From Gavia stellata (lineage: Eukaryota; Chordata; Aves; Gaviiformes; Gaviidae): a stretch of 64,000 nucleotides of DNA. Numbering within the stretch: position 1 is the stretch's first letter; every line of letters starts with the position of its first letter. The position numbers and the translations under genes are program-made. The notes below the pieces were generated by a model. The model worked only from the letters and a program-made list of their open reading frames with translations. It searched no databases and was not told where the DNA came from. The DNA is taken from contig NC_082610.1 in assembly GCF_030936135.1 (NCBI RefSeq), positions 17,184,428 to 17,248,427 of the forward strand. The letters are read 5' to 3'. Positions 48,330 to 61,577 of the stretch are shown here, in pieces.

Positions 48330-51300
48330 GTAAGTGTTGGTCTTTGTTTGCTTTCTCCAGATTTCATACTCCGTGCTAGTTAAGAAAATAGGTAGATGCA
48401 AAAAAAATTAGTATATAAAGGAAAAAATGGAGGCTCACCCAGCTTGAGATGATGTTCGTTAGCAATGGTCAGAATAGGTCAAGCAGACAACAGGCACATT
48501 TCATATTCCTCAGTGAACCTTTCTGGTCATGTGTATGGAAGAAGGACCTAGGCTTGCAGCTGGGGAAAAAACTAAGTCAGTATATACTAAAGGATGAAAG
48601 GAGTTGATCCCAAAATTGGGATGAGAGCAGGGCTTAACTGTTTCCTCAGTTCAGCAGAGACTTTAGTGGGTTATCTACCTATGTCTTACACTAGGTAGGG
48701 ATCTGTTGGAGGAAAATGGCACGGTAATATTGAAGAACTGTTGATAGATGTCTCTCAATCACCAGAATTCACCTGTAAACTTGCTGTACCATGGTTTACG
48801 GTATAGCAGGCCCAGATGCTGGTGTCTCCACATGTAAAATACCATTATGGGAATTCACAAAATTATGGAAGGTAAATTTAGGTCAATATACAACAGGCAT
48901 GCCAGCTTGCTATGTGAAAATCTCTATAAATTACTTTAGCGGACCTAAAATATCAGTGATTTATAAGTAGATAAGAAGATTAAAAACATGTTTTCATTCC
49001 ATTTGACCTTCAGACTACTGTAATTTTTTTTTGCCATAGCAAATTAACCCAGGCTGTTATTTTATGGATATTTTTCACCTACCCCACCAAGGGTGCTCAT
49101 GTAGTCCATGTGCTCCTTTGGGTCTCATCTAGAGTAACTTTAAGGACACAAGGATTTTTTTATCGAGCACAGTGGGCTTTGAAAGCAGTGTCCTTCTGGT
49201 CCAGTGATTTAAGTTTTACATATTCCTAAAGGCTGGAAATGGGACAATGACAAATGCACCTTTGACACAGCACTTAGAATAGGAGGAAACCTTCTTTCAT
49301 TACAGGCTTGGTGCGCTATTCTTCCCAGTACCATGCAAAGAGGGCTGTTCATAGTGAGGGATACCATCTCAACACTGAAAGGTGCTTGCAGGTGCCAATG
49401 TAGTGAAATTATATGAAAACAAGTGGAACTTGTACAGAGCCATAGAAGAACAACTATTTCTTTGAATATTATGCTTTTGTAGCTTATGGAACAGTAGGAA
49501 CAGTACAGCTTATTTGTGTAAAGGAATACAGGATTCCAACCCGACTCCAATATCACCTGTCTAGAAACAGATACATTGATACAATAGTCTCCTGGGAAAA
49601 AAAGTGTTGTTGGGGTAGAGCTGCTAAATTACAGGCATTTCAAACCCTGTTTATACAGACAGCCTGCAGAATAGATATATGGAACAGTCCCACAGAGTTC
49701 TTAGGCAACCAAATAGCTTCAACAACTGTCCAGATTTTCTAAATTATTATTTCCTTAGAGATCCATGTAACTTTACTTTCCATTAACTTAATTAGAAAAT
49801 GTGCAAAGGGACCAATGTGGTCATTGTATGTGTTCAAGACAAATTGCTGTCTCATAAAGTACTTTTTTCTGGCATTTCAGCTGTCTTCTAAATGAAAACT
49901 TTCATTCTGGTGGAAACTTAATGATTAAGCCTTAACGCCAGCCTGGCAACGAGACCTGTGGCTGAACTTCTACTCTCTCTTTTTACAACTGCCATAGGCC
50001 AGTTATGTGGAGTTAGAATAGCTTTAGATTTGTTCTAACTAACCTTACCCATAAAGGCTCCCAAACTAGCAATAGCTCCAAAGAGATCATCGGAGGTAAG
50101 ACTTTTCTAGCTGTGATCCCTCTGTCTGGGTCATACACCACATGCTGAGAAAGCACAAAAGGGACCATATCTGGCACATGAGAATTTTCAATATTTTAAT
50201 GCCTGTGGGAAGTTTTCTGCCCATGTCTCTGGTATCATAAGAGCTTAAAATAGTGAGTTACTGGAACCTATTTTTAAAGCCAAGGTATTGGCCAAGATTC
50301 CTGGGAAGCATGCAGAGGCCAGGCAGATCAAAGTAGAGTTACTTTAGGATTTAGTATGATTTTCCTTTACTTTGCTGCTTCTCTACAGTAGGGTCTTAAG
50401 GTTAGATGGAAAGCTAATGTGATCAAGGGAAGGAGGAGGAACTGAGATACCTCTCAATCCAATATCGTAAACGTGTACATAGAAAATAACTAGGGGCGGC
50501 CTTTGGTTAAGGATAAAATAATATATGCCCTTGAACAGCATTAGCAATGCCCTAGAGCACCTGCACAGGTTTGGAGCGCCCACATTATGTCTGGTGGATC
50601 CTGAGAATCTGAGGAGGTGACCGTGACAGCTGATTTGAAGCGAAGCGTTGGGATCTGTCCGTGTAGCAGTGGACTTCACAAAAAATTTGATATAATATTG
50701 CACCAGAAATACTAGCATGAAAAATGGTGTAATTTGCAGCTGAATGAGAGTATTTGACTTCACAGTCAGTGAGCTGTGAGCAGTGGCTGTACCTTGTGCA
50801 GGAAGGGAAGGATGTGAATCTGCAGACAAGAGGGAAGAACAGCTCGTACACTCAGGCTAGCCTCCCTCCCAAACACAAGAGCTGTCCTGGCATGGTAACT
50901 GAGCTATGCTCCTTTTGTTAATTAGTTAGCCTTTGTGGGAGCAGTCTGGGGGTATCCGCTCCGTTGAGCGGTGTAGACGTGCTGACAAATGGCCAAACAC
51001 ATGGGTGTCACACTCAGAGATGAGTGACTTGGAAATGGTATTAACGTCAGTAGGTGGTGTAAAATGTATGCAGACAAGGTCACAAGGAATAGAAACTGTT
51101 ACATTTAAAGAAATCTGTGTAAACTGCAGCAAATTAAGGCTTTTAATTTGCAATTAATACAATTTGATTTTAAGCCCAGATGACACTACTGAAGTGGTTG
51201 TAGACTGTTATATAGCTTTACCTGTTGTAAAGAGGCATCTCCAAGAGGGTGTTACCTGAGTTTGTGTCATTTCTTTAATGCACTGGACAGGTAGAGAGGA

Positions 51301-53250
51301 TGCAGTTATGGTCAAGAAGACAGGGGATTAAGGTAAAATGAGCTAAGCTAGCTGACACAAATGGGGCAGGTGGAATCTGTTCCCTTGCATAATGTTAGCG
51401 TGTATTTGTAGTACGTTTGTGTCTCCTCCGTAGATACAATATTGTGTGAATCTACAGCATCTCTGAGGAGGTGTCCTGACCGTGTTCTTCTTAATGCAGT
51501 CTCCCATGTTACTGGTGGAAAATGAACTGCAGAGCATTTGGTAAATTTAACAGTAATTCGTGGAGGCCTCTGACTCGCTGGGGAATATTGAATTGCAGCA
51601 TATGTTAGATGTACAATTCTGCTATCCAGGGAACTATATCATGATCAGCAGCTACATGCCCTACTTTTTCTCTCAGCATTTCAGAATCCCCTTTTTCCCC
51701 TCTGCCGTGCCATCTGTGACAGACTGTTGGTAGGATTTAAGGTCCTGACTTCTGGACAGCCTGCAGATCCACTGCCAAGCTACAGTAGATTTCACATTCA
51801 CAGACCGCAGCAGCAGTCTGCTTTGTGATGTGTTTTAAAGACATCTGGAAGGTCATGTCAGCCTACAGGGCTCAACCTGTACAAACATAGGGTCTTTCTT
51901 TCTTGCCAGTTTCAGAAAAGAAAATTGCTTTTTCCAAACCAGTGACTGTGTATGCATTTCAGATTTATGCCGATGAGTGGCTTAAAATTAGTAGTTTAAA
52001 CCTGTCCCGAGCTTCCTGCCCAGACCATTCTGGGGCTGCCCCTTAGATCTCCAAACCAGTGCCCCAGACCTCCTAGACACTTTGAGCCATCTGCTTAAAT
52101 CTTACAGTGCAGATCTCCACCTTGCCACAGGCACGGCCACCGAAGGGGTTACTAGGGGAATTCAAAGTGGCAGATCACCAAGGGTTAAAGGCTTAACAAA
52201 CCACACTTACATTGTGTTCCTTATGTCTGTCCCCTCCTTCAGGCATGCTTTGGGTAGTCTCCATTGCCTGATGTGGATGGAGTTGTGTGGAAAGCCTGAT
52301 GGTCTGGCTTGCCGTGTTGTTGTTTCTTTGCTAGGCATCTGGCCCTTCCCCCAAAATGGATGCTCAGATCTGGGGGGGAAATTAGATTATTGAAATAAGG
52401 GTCACGCACAGAAGCAAGGAACCAGGAAGAAGACTGCAATTTGAAACCAAGTTCACAATGAAATATATCACTGGATCCTGGCAATACTGGAAAAAATAGA
52501 AGTTACCTTCTTGGCTTTACGTCTGCCCTTCATATTCCTAAAGACCTTTCACAGCAGTTTAAAATTCAAGCATTTGCAACCAGACTTCATTTAGCTTGGT
52601 ACATAAATTGCACCTGCAACTAGTTGAGGGATTGCATCCTTGGGGCTTGACAGCCAAAGTGTAAGAAATCATGCACGCAGGCACCCAAGTGGTACAGCAA
52701 AATAAGCAGTCAGCTGAATACAATGACCTTAATGTTCACTGACTGAACCAAATCAGCTTCTTCCTCATCATTCGTGATTTGTGTGCACTTGAGCAAGAAT
52801 TCATCGTTTCCAGGTGACAGTCTACTTCAGGTTGATTTTTAAAAGCATCTATCTTGTAAGTGTGAGGCATGAGGTCAAAAGCTGGGTGACTTTAATAATT
52901 CAAGAAGAATAACATTCCCTTAGTGATGCCTCTCTGGAGGAATGTATGGTTACTAGGTGTGAGGCTTTTGAAGTCTTAATCAGCAAGAGATTCATCCCAG
53001 CCGTTATGTAGCTACAAGAATGCAATGGAAAAAAGTATAGTCCTGGGCTGAGATTTTGGTGTGAGATGATGTGATTCCATCTCAAGCAGATTTTTGTTAT
53101 TGGTCAGTGCTGAGACAATATTGGCTGGCTCCTCTGTGATCAGCTCTTGCAAAATGTGGCAGATAGACTTGGCACGTCAAATTATGAGTTGTTCTAGGTG
53201 AAATGATGGTGACTGTAAAGAATTTCAAAGCTGAATAGCATACTGCCTGC

Positions 53251-53266
53251 TTTTTTTTTTTTTTTT
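53251..53266. repeat. T16 homopolymer
   Basis: Sixteen consecutive T in intron 6. Confidence 0.9.
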
Positions 53267-54377
53267 CATTTGATATAAAAAGAGCTTAAAAGCCTATGGG
53301 GAGATTCTGTCATAGGCTGACAATATGTTCTTGAGCTTTCCTTCAGAATTTAAACATATGCTTGTTTTAAGCCACAATTTGTGGAAAATGGTAACTGATA
53401 ATCGATTGCAGTGTTTTACATTGCAGCTTTAAAAACCTCAAACCTTCTAAAGGAATACCAGTGTAACTCTTTCGCAGCTCTTTTTTGCTTCCTTTATTTG
53501 CATCATATTGGGCTGCCATTCCTCTCTGAAGAACCCACATTTTTCATCCTTCTCTGATGGCCTTGCATACAAAAAACCCGACTTGAGTCAACCATTCAAA
53601 ATTAGAAAATGTGAGAATTAAGGTAACCATGAAGCCTTCATGCAGACTACTGTGACTATAGATGACAGCCTTTAATTATGTGACCACATACTTTTTTCCC
53701 CTTCTGCAGTTCCTGAGGGAGTGAGTAGACTTGTTGCGTAAGCAATTAAGTAATGCAAATGCTAGTATTTTCTGTATCGTTTTCACAATAAAGACGACTA
53801 TTACTCAATAGCAAGATCACTCAAATGTAAAAACATTTCAGGTAGGCCTCTAGCAATGAAACAGGTTTATCTTGTGTGCAATCCCTGAAATTGAGAGGGT
53901 ACGATTTTACAGTGGTATGCTACAATTATCACACCGTTGACGGGCAGAGAATGTAGCCTTTTCATTTGCAGAGGAAATCCCGTATTTTACATCTGGTTTT
54001 GTGGCATGTATTTGTTTGGATTCACAGCACCACCTGATGGCTGAAGGCCCGTTTCTTAGTTTGGGGATGCTGTGCATCCCTTGAATTCAATTTCTGTTAG
54101 AAATGAATACAAGGGTGTACACTGATGCCGTTTCTGTGTTCTGGGGGGCACAAGTAATGCTGACTGCTAATGCACAGCAAGTTCCTCTAAAGCTTTGTGT
54201 CTCTGCCTTGGAATATTAAAATGAAAGCTTCAAAAAAGATTCAAGTTACTCATAACCCCTTCCAGAGAGTTATCTAAAGAGATAAAAAGCCTAGATATGT
54301 TATGTAGAAATTTCCTCTGGTAATATGGTGGACCCCAAAGGTTTGACCAACCCTGTAAGCTCATGTTATTACTAGTG

Positions 54378-54570
54378 AATCCCTGTGGCGGTGGCAGTTG
54401 GGGGGTAAGAGAGCTGCCTGTGGGGTCGTGGCCAGCGTGGCCTGCTCCGCTACAGCCCCAGGGAGCGGTGGGCTGCAGGGGCACAGTATGGGAGCTGGTT
54501 GAGGGAGACTTTGGGGTCACCCTTGCCGCCCTCATTAGAAGGCGTAAACGTAGCCATTGCATTGCCGTAA
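54378..54570. promoter_or_regulatory. Small CpG-enriched patch within intron 6
   Basis: About ten CpG in 190 nt by hand count, with GC-rich + strand sequence, inside an otherwise AT-rich, CpG-poor intron. It could be an intronic regulatory element or a CpG-retaining repeat. No core promoter motif was recognised. Confidence 0.25.
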
Positions 54571-54939
54571 CCGTCATAAGACAATGTCTGTATGTGAGTG
54601 CTGCAGGGCACTGAGGAGCTGACCTCCATTGCTGCTCCAAAGTGCTCATGCTGCTACAAATCAAGCTGCCTATCAAAGCACCTGATTTTACAAGTCCATC
54701 GAATATAAAAATATCTTGACATATGCAGCATTTCCAAACGTCAAATCATGCAGTCCTTACTCTGCGGAACTGGAAAAGAAAAGCAAAGGTAAAGAGAGAG
54801 GAAAGTCAACGGAGGTGAGCCTAAGCAGGAGTGTGCTCCCTTGTATGGAATAGCCTGAAACGGGTTTTCATCTTGGTGGATTTGGGGGAGAGGGGTTATG
54901 TAGGAGGAAGTGGATTTGTGCTCAGCACAGCCATTAACT

Positions 54940-55150
54940 CTAATGGGTTATCCATGCAAATCCTCCGCATGGCGAGAAGGGAATAAATCTCTGCGTGTAA
55001 AGCCTTAATGCAAGAATATTTGCTAAATACAAAATAGTGTGAAATCTATTTCAACAGCTTTCAACCTTCCTAATCTTTTATTAACCATTATGTGTGATTT
55101 TATTATTAAATCATAAGCTGATGCTGAAGGAATTTATGGGATAAAATTAG
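54940..55150. promoter_or_regulatory. Candidate conserved non-coding element (octamer and homeodomain-type motifs)
   Basis: It contains an ATGCAAAT octamer (54954-54961), several TTATTA/TAATC-type AT-rich sites and the inverted pair TGATTT/AAATCA. The composition looks like a developmental enhancer core. Conservation cannot be tested here. Confidence 0.25.
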
Positions 55151-56755
55151 AATAAATGACTGGGCTCTGTGGTGTTTGTGGCTCAGTGTTCAAGTGCAAT
55201 TCTTCAAACTTTTGGGTTTTTTTTCTCTCTTTTACTGGTTGCAGCTTTGTATCAAAGCAAGCACTGAAAACCACTCAAATTTATCAACATTTCTTTATAT
55301 ATATATGATCTGGATTTCTTTTTAAACTCTCGTTAATCTTCTAATAGAGCCAAATTTTGGACATATTGAAGTTGATAGGCATTCTGCCCAAGAGAACAAG
55401 CAGGATCCCAGTGAGATTTATGTATATGCTTGATGCTAAGTGTGTGATAGAATTGAATGTAATGGAAACATTTCACAAATGGGATCTAAGAATGAACATG
55501 GTCCAGGGAAAACCTGTTTGCAGCGCTTGCCATGGCTAGGGCAAAATCCTTTTGTTTTCTTCACTGCCTCTCAAGCATACTTCTAATTATTGCAAAATAT
55601 ATTCTGAGGAGTGTAATAAAGAGCTCTGTTTTACATGCTTGAAATTAGAGGATAACTCTCTTGATACTTTAATTCTTGAATGTTCAGCCAATTTGCAGAT
55701 GTCCTGGCCTCATTAATGACTGCACTACAGAAGCAGGCTATTTTCAGGTGCTTACAAGAATACAGCGACTCCAGCATTGTCGTGGTTGGGCTTTAACACT
55801 AACACACAGCTTTGTAGACTTGTAATGATCATTGTAAAAGGAGCCAAGGGTCAGTTTGGATTCCCGTGCTTTTCATTTTCTGCCTGCCTGTGGGACCTAT
55901 GCAGGGCTTAAGAAAATCCAGTGAGGCTGTGCATAGGAACTGCAGTTTGTCTCGTCTCTGTGCCACGCTTACAGTTTCTGGTATTTGCAAAGTAGAGCTT
56001 CAGGTAAAGATTTTTTTGTGGCAAGATAAGAAAAACTGATGCTCCACCCAGATTATCTGATGGACTGGGCAGGGAGAAGGAATGGAGAAAAGGGAAAAAA
56101 ATACAGAGAAAGAGGAAAAATAAACAGCCTGACAAGCAACTCCCTCTAGTCTTAATCACTCTGGCAAGTATTGATCATCCTGGCTCTTGTTCGGCATGAT
56201 TGTTACTGCAGCACTACACCCTGCTTGGGACCGCCAAGCCGGCTTGTAGTTCAGAGATCCCATACCAAGCAGGGGCCTCTCCTGCGCAGTGCAGTGCCTC
56301 GGTATCTCCCTGCCTTTGGGTAGCGTGTGTGGTGGGGGTGCCAAATGCTGAATGTCTTTTTGGGAAGTATTACTTGCAGACATGAGCTGCTAGGTGTTTT
56401 GAAAGCATCGTGCATGTACACATTTCCTGCATCTCGGACAAAATCAGAAAGGGGCAAAAGGGAATGTGAAGAGGTTGCGGGAGATCAGAGGAAGCAATGG
56501 TCTTAGGGAAGGGGGGGACTTGGGGTGAGCTTCCCACTGTATTACCTGTGCAGACATATCACTCATGCAGCCACTAAATCACACCATTTCTGGCAAGATA
56601 ACCTAGGGACGATATATATGAAAAATACATTATTGTACACAGTGACTTCCTGAATTACAATGAGCTTTACTCCCAGGCAAGAAGCTTTTGCGAAGCAATG
56701 CATGAATTGTCTTATTTACTCTCCTGTGCTTAAATAATTCCTCTTGTTTTCACAG

Positions 56756-56927
56756 GCCGATGCTGGCTGGATGCTTTGGAACTTGCCCTGCGTTGCTCCA
56801 GCCTCTTCCGGCTCAGTGCCTCCAAGCAGGGAAAGGATGGAGAAATGAACTGCTCAAGCGATTCTGCACATGCAGGGCTCAACCACCTCTTGCACACAAG
56901 CACTATCTCAGAGCAGGAGTTCTTCCA
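56756..56927 (+). CDS. OSBPL5: OSBPL5 coding exon 7, PH C-terminal helix and linker (residues 228-285)
   Basis: The acceptor is CTCTTGTTTTCACAG at 56755 and the donor is TTCCA|GTAAGA at 56928. The exon is 172 nt: two bases complete Gly228, then 56 codons, then two bases of His285 (phase 1 to 2). RCWLDALELALRCSSL is the C-terminal PH helix, with the invariant Trp at residue 231. The remainder (FRLSASKQGKDGEMNCSSDS, then HAGLNHLLHTSTISEQEFF) is a poorly conserved linker. SSDSAH recalls the SSDSTH of human ORP8. The reading frame could continue past the donor, but GTAAGA is a good splice site and only this junction leads in frame into exon 8. Confidence 0.93.
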
Positions 56928-59862
56928 GTAAGATGGGGCTATGACTTCTTAATGCACAGAGAGATGTTGCATGGCTCAAACTTGGGCATTCTTTTAACTT
57001 TAGCATAATCTAGCCAGAGTCCACTAAGGAGACCTGTTTAAAAGCCAGCCTGTATGTTCTTCTGCTGCATCCATCACTGATATACAGGTTTGGTGCATAT
57101 GGGGTTTGTTGTCACCTAATGCTTGAGCACACGGGCTGGGGGGAATCTTAGCTATGTTCATGTGTACATGAACAATTTTATTCCGTCCCCCGCTTGGGCC
57201 AAAATGCTGTCTGGAGATGCTGACGTGAAAAATGGCTTGCCTGAGTAAAGACTGCAGAATCTAGCTAGTAGAGTAGACCTGTGGTTACACAGACACAATC
57301 GCTAATAATGTCTGTCTGTCGGCTAGCGCATATGGTTTGGAGTCTGATCTATTTTTTAATAATGTGTTCTCTTTGCTTATAATACTGTGTCATAGTCAGC
57401 AGAGTGCACAGACTGCATCCTTAGTTTTATAATTACTTTCTTTCTCTACAGGGGTTTTGAGTGGTTTCCAATTTCCTCCTTGATGCATCAGATAAATTTT
57501 TACATAAAGGAAAAAAGTCCCCACAGCCTTCTTTCTATTCATATTCCTAGTATTACTGCAGCATTTTGGAACAACTCACATCAAAGCTCTGTAAGCATTA
57601 AAAAACCCCAGGCCTTATCTGTTGCTTATAGCTAAATAGGCAACCTCAAAAATCCCTCTGGTATAGACACTTGGCCCTTGGAGCGGGAACTGGGAGATGT
57701 AGTGTCTATTTCTAGTTCTGCTGATACGACTTTAACTCTTAGGCCTCAGAGCAATGCATCACTGGTTACACAGCTTTTAGGGTAACAATTCTTGCAGTCT
57801 GCAAAGATGATGCCTTGCATAGTGGGACCTCACCTTCAAGTGGTTTTCTTAGGCTCTGTTATAACAGCAGGGATCTGAGTCCTCTTCAGAGTGTGGAGGT
57901 ATCTCTGGTCCCATGGGACCAAAGGGATGGCAGCATTTTGGTCTGCCCTTTGCTCTGAAAAGCTCTGGTATTCCCAGCATGTGTTCTCCAGTCCTGCTGT
58001 TTGGGTTTTTAGCTAGAGTTTCTGGAAAAGCTTCATTGAAGAGCAATGGGAGAAGAGAAGGAAATCTGAAGTGTTACCAGGGCATGTGCCCTAGTACTTG
58101 TGCAAATACTTCTATTGTTCTTGGGCTTCTTTCATAATACTTTACTTTCTTCTTTCTGCCTAAGAGAGAGGCTCTTAGGACTGTGCTCGCTGTGGTAATG
58201 AATCCAGGAATGCAGTGGGCTTGTTTTTCAGCTGATGGATGTGTGTACAGAAATCCAATATTAAAATGGAGCCTGTGGCACTGAGAACATTCAGGGAAAC
58301 CCATGGCTACTGTAAGGAAGTGCAGAAGATAGAGTTAAAATGTATTGAAGTATTTGTTCAAAATATAATGCTTAAGTGACGCCTTTGTTTCACCTCTTAG
58401 TTGTTCAATATTAAAAGCCCTCCTGAATTATGGAGCTCAGCAGTTGCACATGTGGCAGAGTTTTCAGCAGGACAGAGTACCCACAACTGGAACCAGATTC
58501 TTCTGACAGGCTCAGATTTTAGCTGAGTCTGGTTCAAGCTGGGTGTTCAGCATCTGGGCATCTTGAAAATACACTCTCCTTTCTGAGTCCTACCACTGGT
58601 TTTAATGTGTACCCAGACTTTCCCCAGTGCTTAAAACCCAGGGGAGTTTGATGGTTACAGGACAGGGGGACAACTTGCTGTCATCCCTGGAGGAATAAAG
58701 AACAGTTAAACAAGGGAGAACGCAAAACCAAAACTGCAAGTGCTGAGCAAAGGGGTTTTTGGTTTGCCATTGACAGTGGCTTCCTCATAGGGATTCAATC
58801 ATTCTAATTAAATGCCTTCCCTACAGGGAATCTTACCAATTAAATTGGCACGCTGTTGTTAGGGGGCCAGTTAATTACATTTAACTCTATCTTCAAATTA
58901 GCCAAACTACTCTGTCAAGAAAAGAAAAAGAAAAGGGAGATGATGGATATTATAGGGAGAACAAAACCCAAGGGAGTTGGCAAAGGCGAATCTTCCCTTC
59001 AGCCAAAGTTGCATTTGTCTGCTGGCTGCTTTGCTCCTTTCCTTCTGGGAAAGAAGTCAAGATTATGCAGTGATTTTAAAATCCGTGTCTTTAGCAGTGT
59101 ATAAAAATGAGAGGGAGAGAACTATGCAAGTGATTCAAAGGCTAAAGTACTGTGTAAATCCGTGATTTTAGACAAGAGGCCTTTAGGGCACCAGGCACTC
59201 TTTAATATGAAGTTGTATTTCTTATGGCTTCCATGTCTTATCTCCAGCAACTCCAGGAATCTGGCTGGTTTACTTGCTTGACAAGAGCCAAAGGTTTATT
59301 TTGGCTTGTGTAGAAGAGCGGTATTAAACCCAAAGAAGTCCTGGTCGCTGACTGAAGTTTCCAGGAATGCCCCTAGAGAATAAAGCACTGGTATAAGACA
59401 GCTCCAAGATGCTGAAATAGTAAATTAGCCGTGAAAAATGTCATGTGTGGTGGAACATTCCACCAATGTTCATGGTGGAAATCCAGTGTTGACTTTTAGC
59501 ATAGTTACTTTCTCCCAGCTTTTAAAGCCTGGTCCAAATCCCATTGGAAGCCTCTGGGAATTCTTTTCGTTGATTTTAGTTCAAGCTCATGGCATGGCTT
59601 TTGTTTTTAGCATATCGTACATATTCAATGATGATTCTGTTTGGAGGAATAGAAGAGCCTGGCTCCACCTCAACACGTCAAATGTGTTCCTCAGAATAAG
59701 GAGCATCTGCTTTCCCTTTGGTTCCCCAGAAAGGCTCCTTGGCTCTGGATGTGTTAAGTCTTGTCTTGTTTGTGGCTGATGGGTAATTAGTGCACAGTTG
59801 AGTGGGATTTCATGTGAATTTAATTCCCTCTTGGACTAAATCTGAAATCCTTAAAAAATAAT

Positions 59863-59872
59863 GGGGGGGGGG
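59863..59872. repeat. G10 homopolymer
   Basis: Ten consecutive G in intron 7, followed by CAGAGG. Confidence 0.9.
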
Positions 59873-60179
59873 CAGAGGAATCTAAGAAAAGAGTCGTTTG
59901 CTCCACTGAAACTTCAAATATTTCCCAAATGTGAGGCCGGTGACACTGAAAAACACTTGCTCTTCTTACAAATGTGAAATAGGAACAAGTGCTACTTCTC
60001 AGCCATGAACCATAAGCCTTCTAATGAACTATTCTTTCAAGCATTTTTACCCCATGGAGAAAACTTCCGCTAGGCAAGGGAGCGTAGCCACCACAGACAA
60101 ACACTCACATATTTACTTGATCATTGAAAAATTAAGAAATAAATTAGGTCTTTAAACAATCAGCAACTAATAACTAATA

Positions 60180-60206
60180 ACTTCCTGGACCTACCATCCA
60201 GGAAGT
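60180..60206. repeat. Perfect 10-bp inverted repeat with 7-nt loop
   Basis: ACTTCCTGGA (60180-60189) pairs with TCCAGGAAGT (60197-60206). Each arm contains an ETS-type GGAAGT/ACTTCC core, and the preceding bases are a short AACTAAT duplication. It lies in OSBPL5 intron 7. Confidence 0.75.
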
Positions 60207-60509
60207 ATCTGTGCTGAGGAATCATGGGATAATCTCTCTAGGCAGCTCTTTCCTCACCATTTTTCTCCTTTATTATCTTAAACTCATGTATGTGCTATGC
60301 TTTATGCTTCCAGTGTATTTGGTTATCAGTCATGACACTTGGCGGTTGATAGCTAAAAAAAAAGAAGTAACATCCTGGCACTAGAACGATGAAGACACGT
60401 AATGTCTAATAGCAAATTAATAGCGCTAGAGTATAATGGTCATTGACTCTCTGATTTATGGTCTTAGTTTTATTTTACAGTAACACTGTAAATTAAAAAA
60501 CCTTGTAGT

Positions 60510-60558
60510 TTATATATATACACACATAGACATACATACGTACATACATATATATACA
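60510..60558. repeat. Mixed TA/CA/CATA microsatellite
   Basis: A compound repeat of TATA, CACA and CATA units, partly self-complementary around TACGTA, in intron 7. Confidence 0.85.
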
Positions 60559-61558
60559 AATGGAGGGAAGATTTTCTAAAGGCACAGAAAGCTGTAGACA
60601 ACACTTTCAAAAGAACTCTAGAAACTGAGCTTTTCCAGAAACTGAGCTGTGACTGTCACAATGTGGCTTGCTTGGCATGTTAAAAATCATGAGCTTATTT
60701 CAGCGCATTGTTGGAAGTTGAGATCTCCTGAAAAGCTGATGCCAGTTCTGTGTTCTGACTCTTCTGTTGTTTTTTTTTAATCTGTCTCTAACTAGCAATA
60801 CCTAATTATCTTTTTAAAAAACAAAAAAAAAGAGAGGGAGAACAAAGAATGGGAACTTTCAGCATTAATCTATAATCAAATTGGGACGCGCCCAGAATGG
60901 CCTGAGAGAAGGCCCATCATGGAGAGACTTCAAGCTTGGCAGCACATTCCCATGTACTGAGGATAGAAATCTTGCTTTGAGATGGACTACAGGAGGTAAC
61001 AAAACTCTTCAAGATCCAGGGCCTGTTTAGATCCTCTGAAACTCCTTGTATAGCTGGAAATCTTTTCTTATTGCTCTATCCAAGAACAATTTTGCGTGAG
61101 GACTTGGGTAAGAAATTTTCAGAGGCAGGTCAAGCTGAGAAGGTCAGCACCTGAGAGCTAGGCTAGGCCGTGAAAGAGGTGATGTGTGTGCTAAGACATG
61201 TATGAATAGGGAAAACTGAAGCCCATGCTAAATATCACTTGAAAAAAAATGGGCATTTAGTGAATACTTTTCAGCATCTGACCTCTGGCCCATCTAATCG
61301 TGTTTGCCATCTGTCATATGAAGTGCTTCTGCTTTTTCAAATGGAGATGCTATAGGCTACTTGTGAGAGAATTTTTGGCTTTCTCCTCATTCTCTAAAGC
61401 CTGGATCACTGAGCATGAACTTGCTACACCTCCTACACTTTCTCTCAGATCTGTTATAATCTGGGTATACTTCATGTAATTGTCCAGCCCATGCTTTCAA
61501 CTGAGTTCCGCCACACAGCATTACCTGGGGAAAGCACATTCCTCAGGTTAGTTTGGGT

Positions 61559-61577
61559 ATATGTATGTGTGTGTGTG
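61559..61577. repeat. Short TG microsatellite
   Basis: ATATGTATG followed by five TG units in intron 7. Confidence 0.75.

Larger units (their letters stand above)
48330..56755 (+). other. OSBPL5: OSBPL5 intron 6 (8426 nt)
   Basis: The intron holds a T16 run (53251-53266), a small CpG-enriched patch (54378-54570) and an AT-rich, homeodomain-site-rich stretch with an octamer motif (54940-55150). Long minus-strand open frames at 50383-50829 and 54230-54676 resemble no known protein and were not called. Confidence 0.88.

Noticed and set aside
50383..50829. 148-codon minus-strand open frame, also considered as a retroviral or LTR remnant
   Set aside because: No reverse transcriptase, gag or integrase motif, no LTR ends or primer-binding site, and no second copy in the window.
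54230..54676. 148-codon minus-strand open frame across the CpG-enriched patch
   Set aside because: Pro/Ser/Thr-rich translation explained by GC-rich composition; no family match or splice sites.
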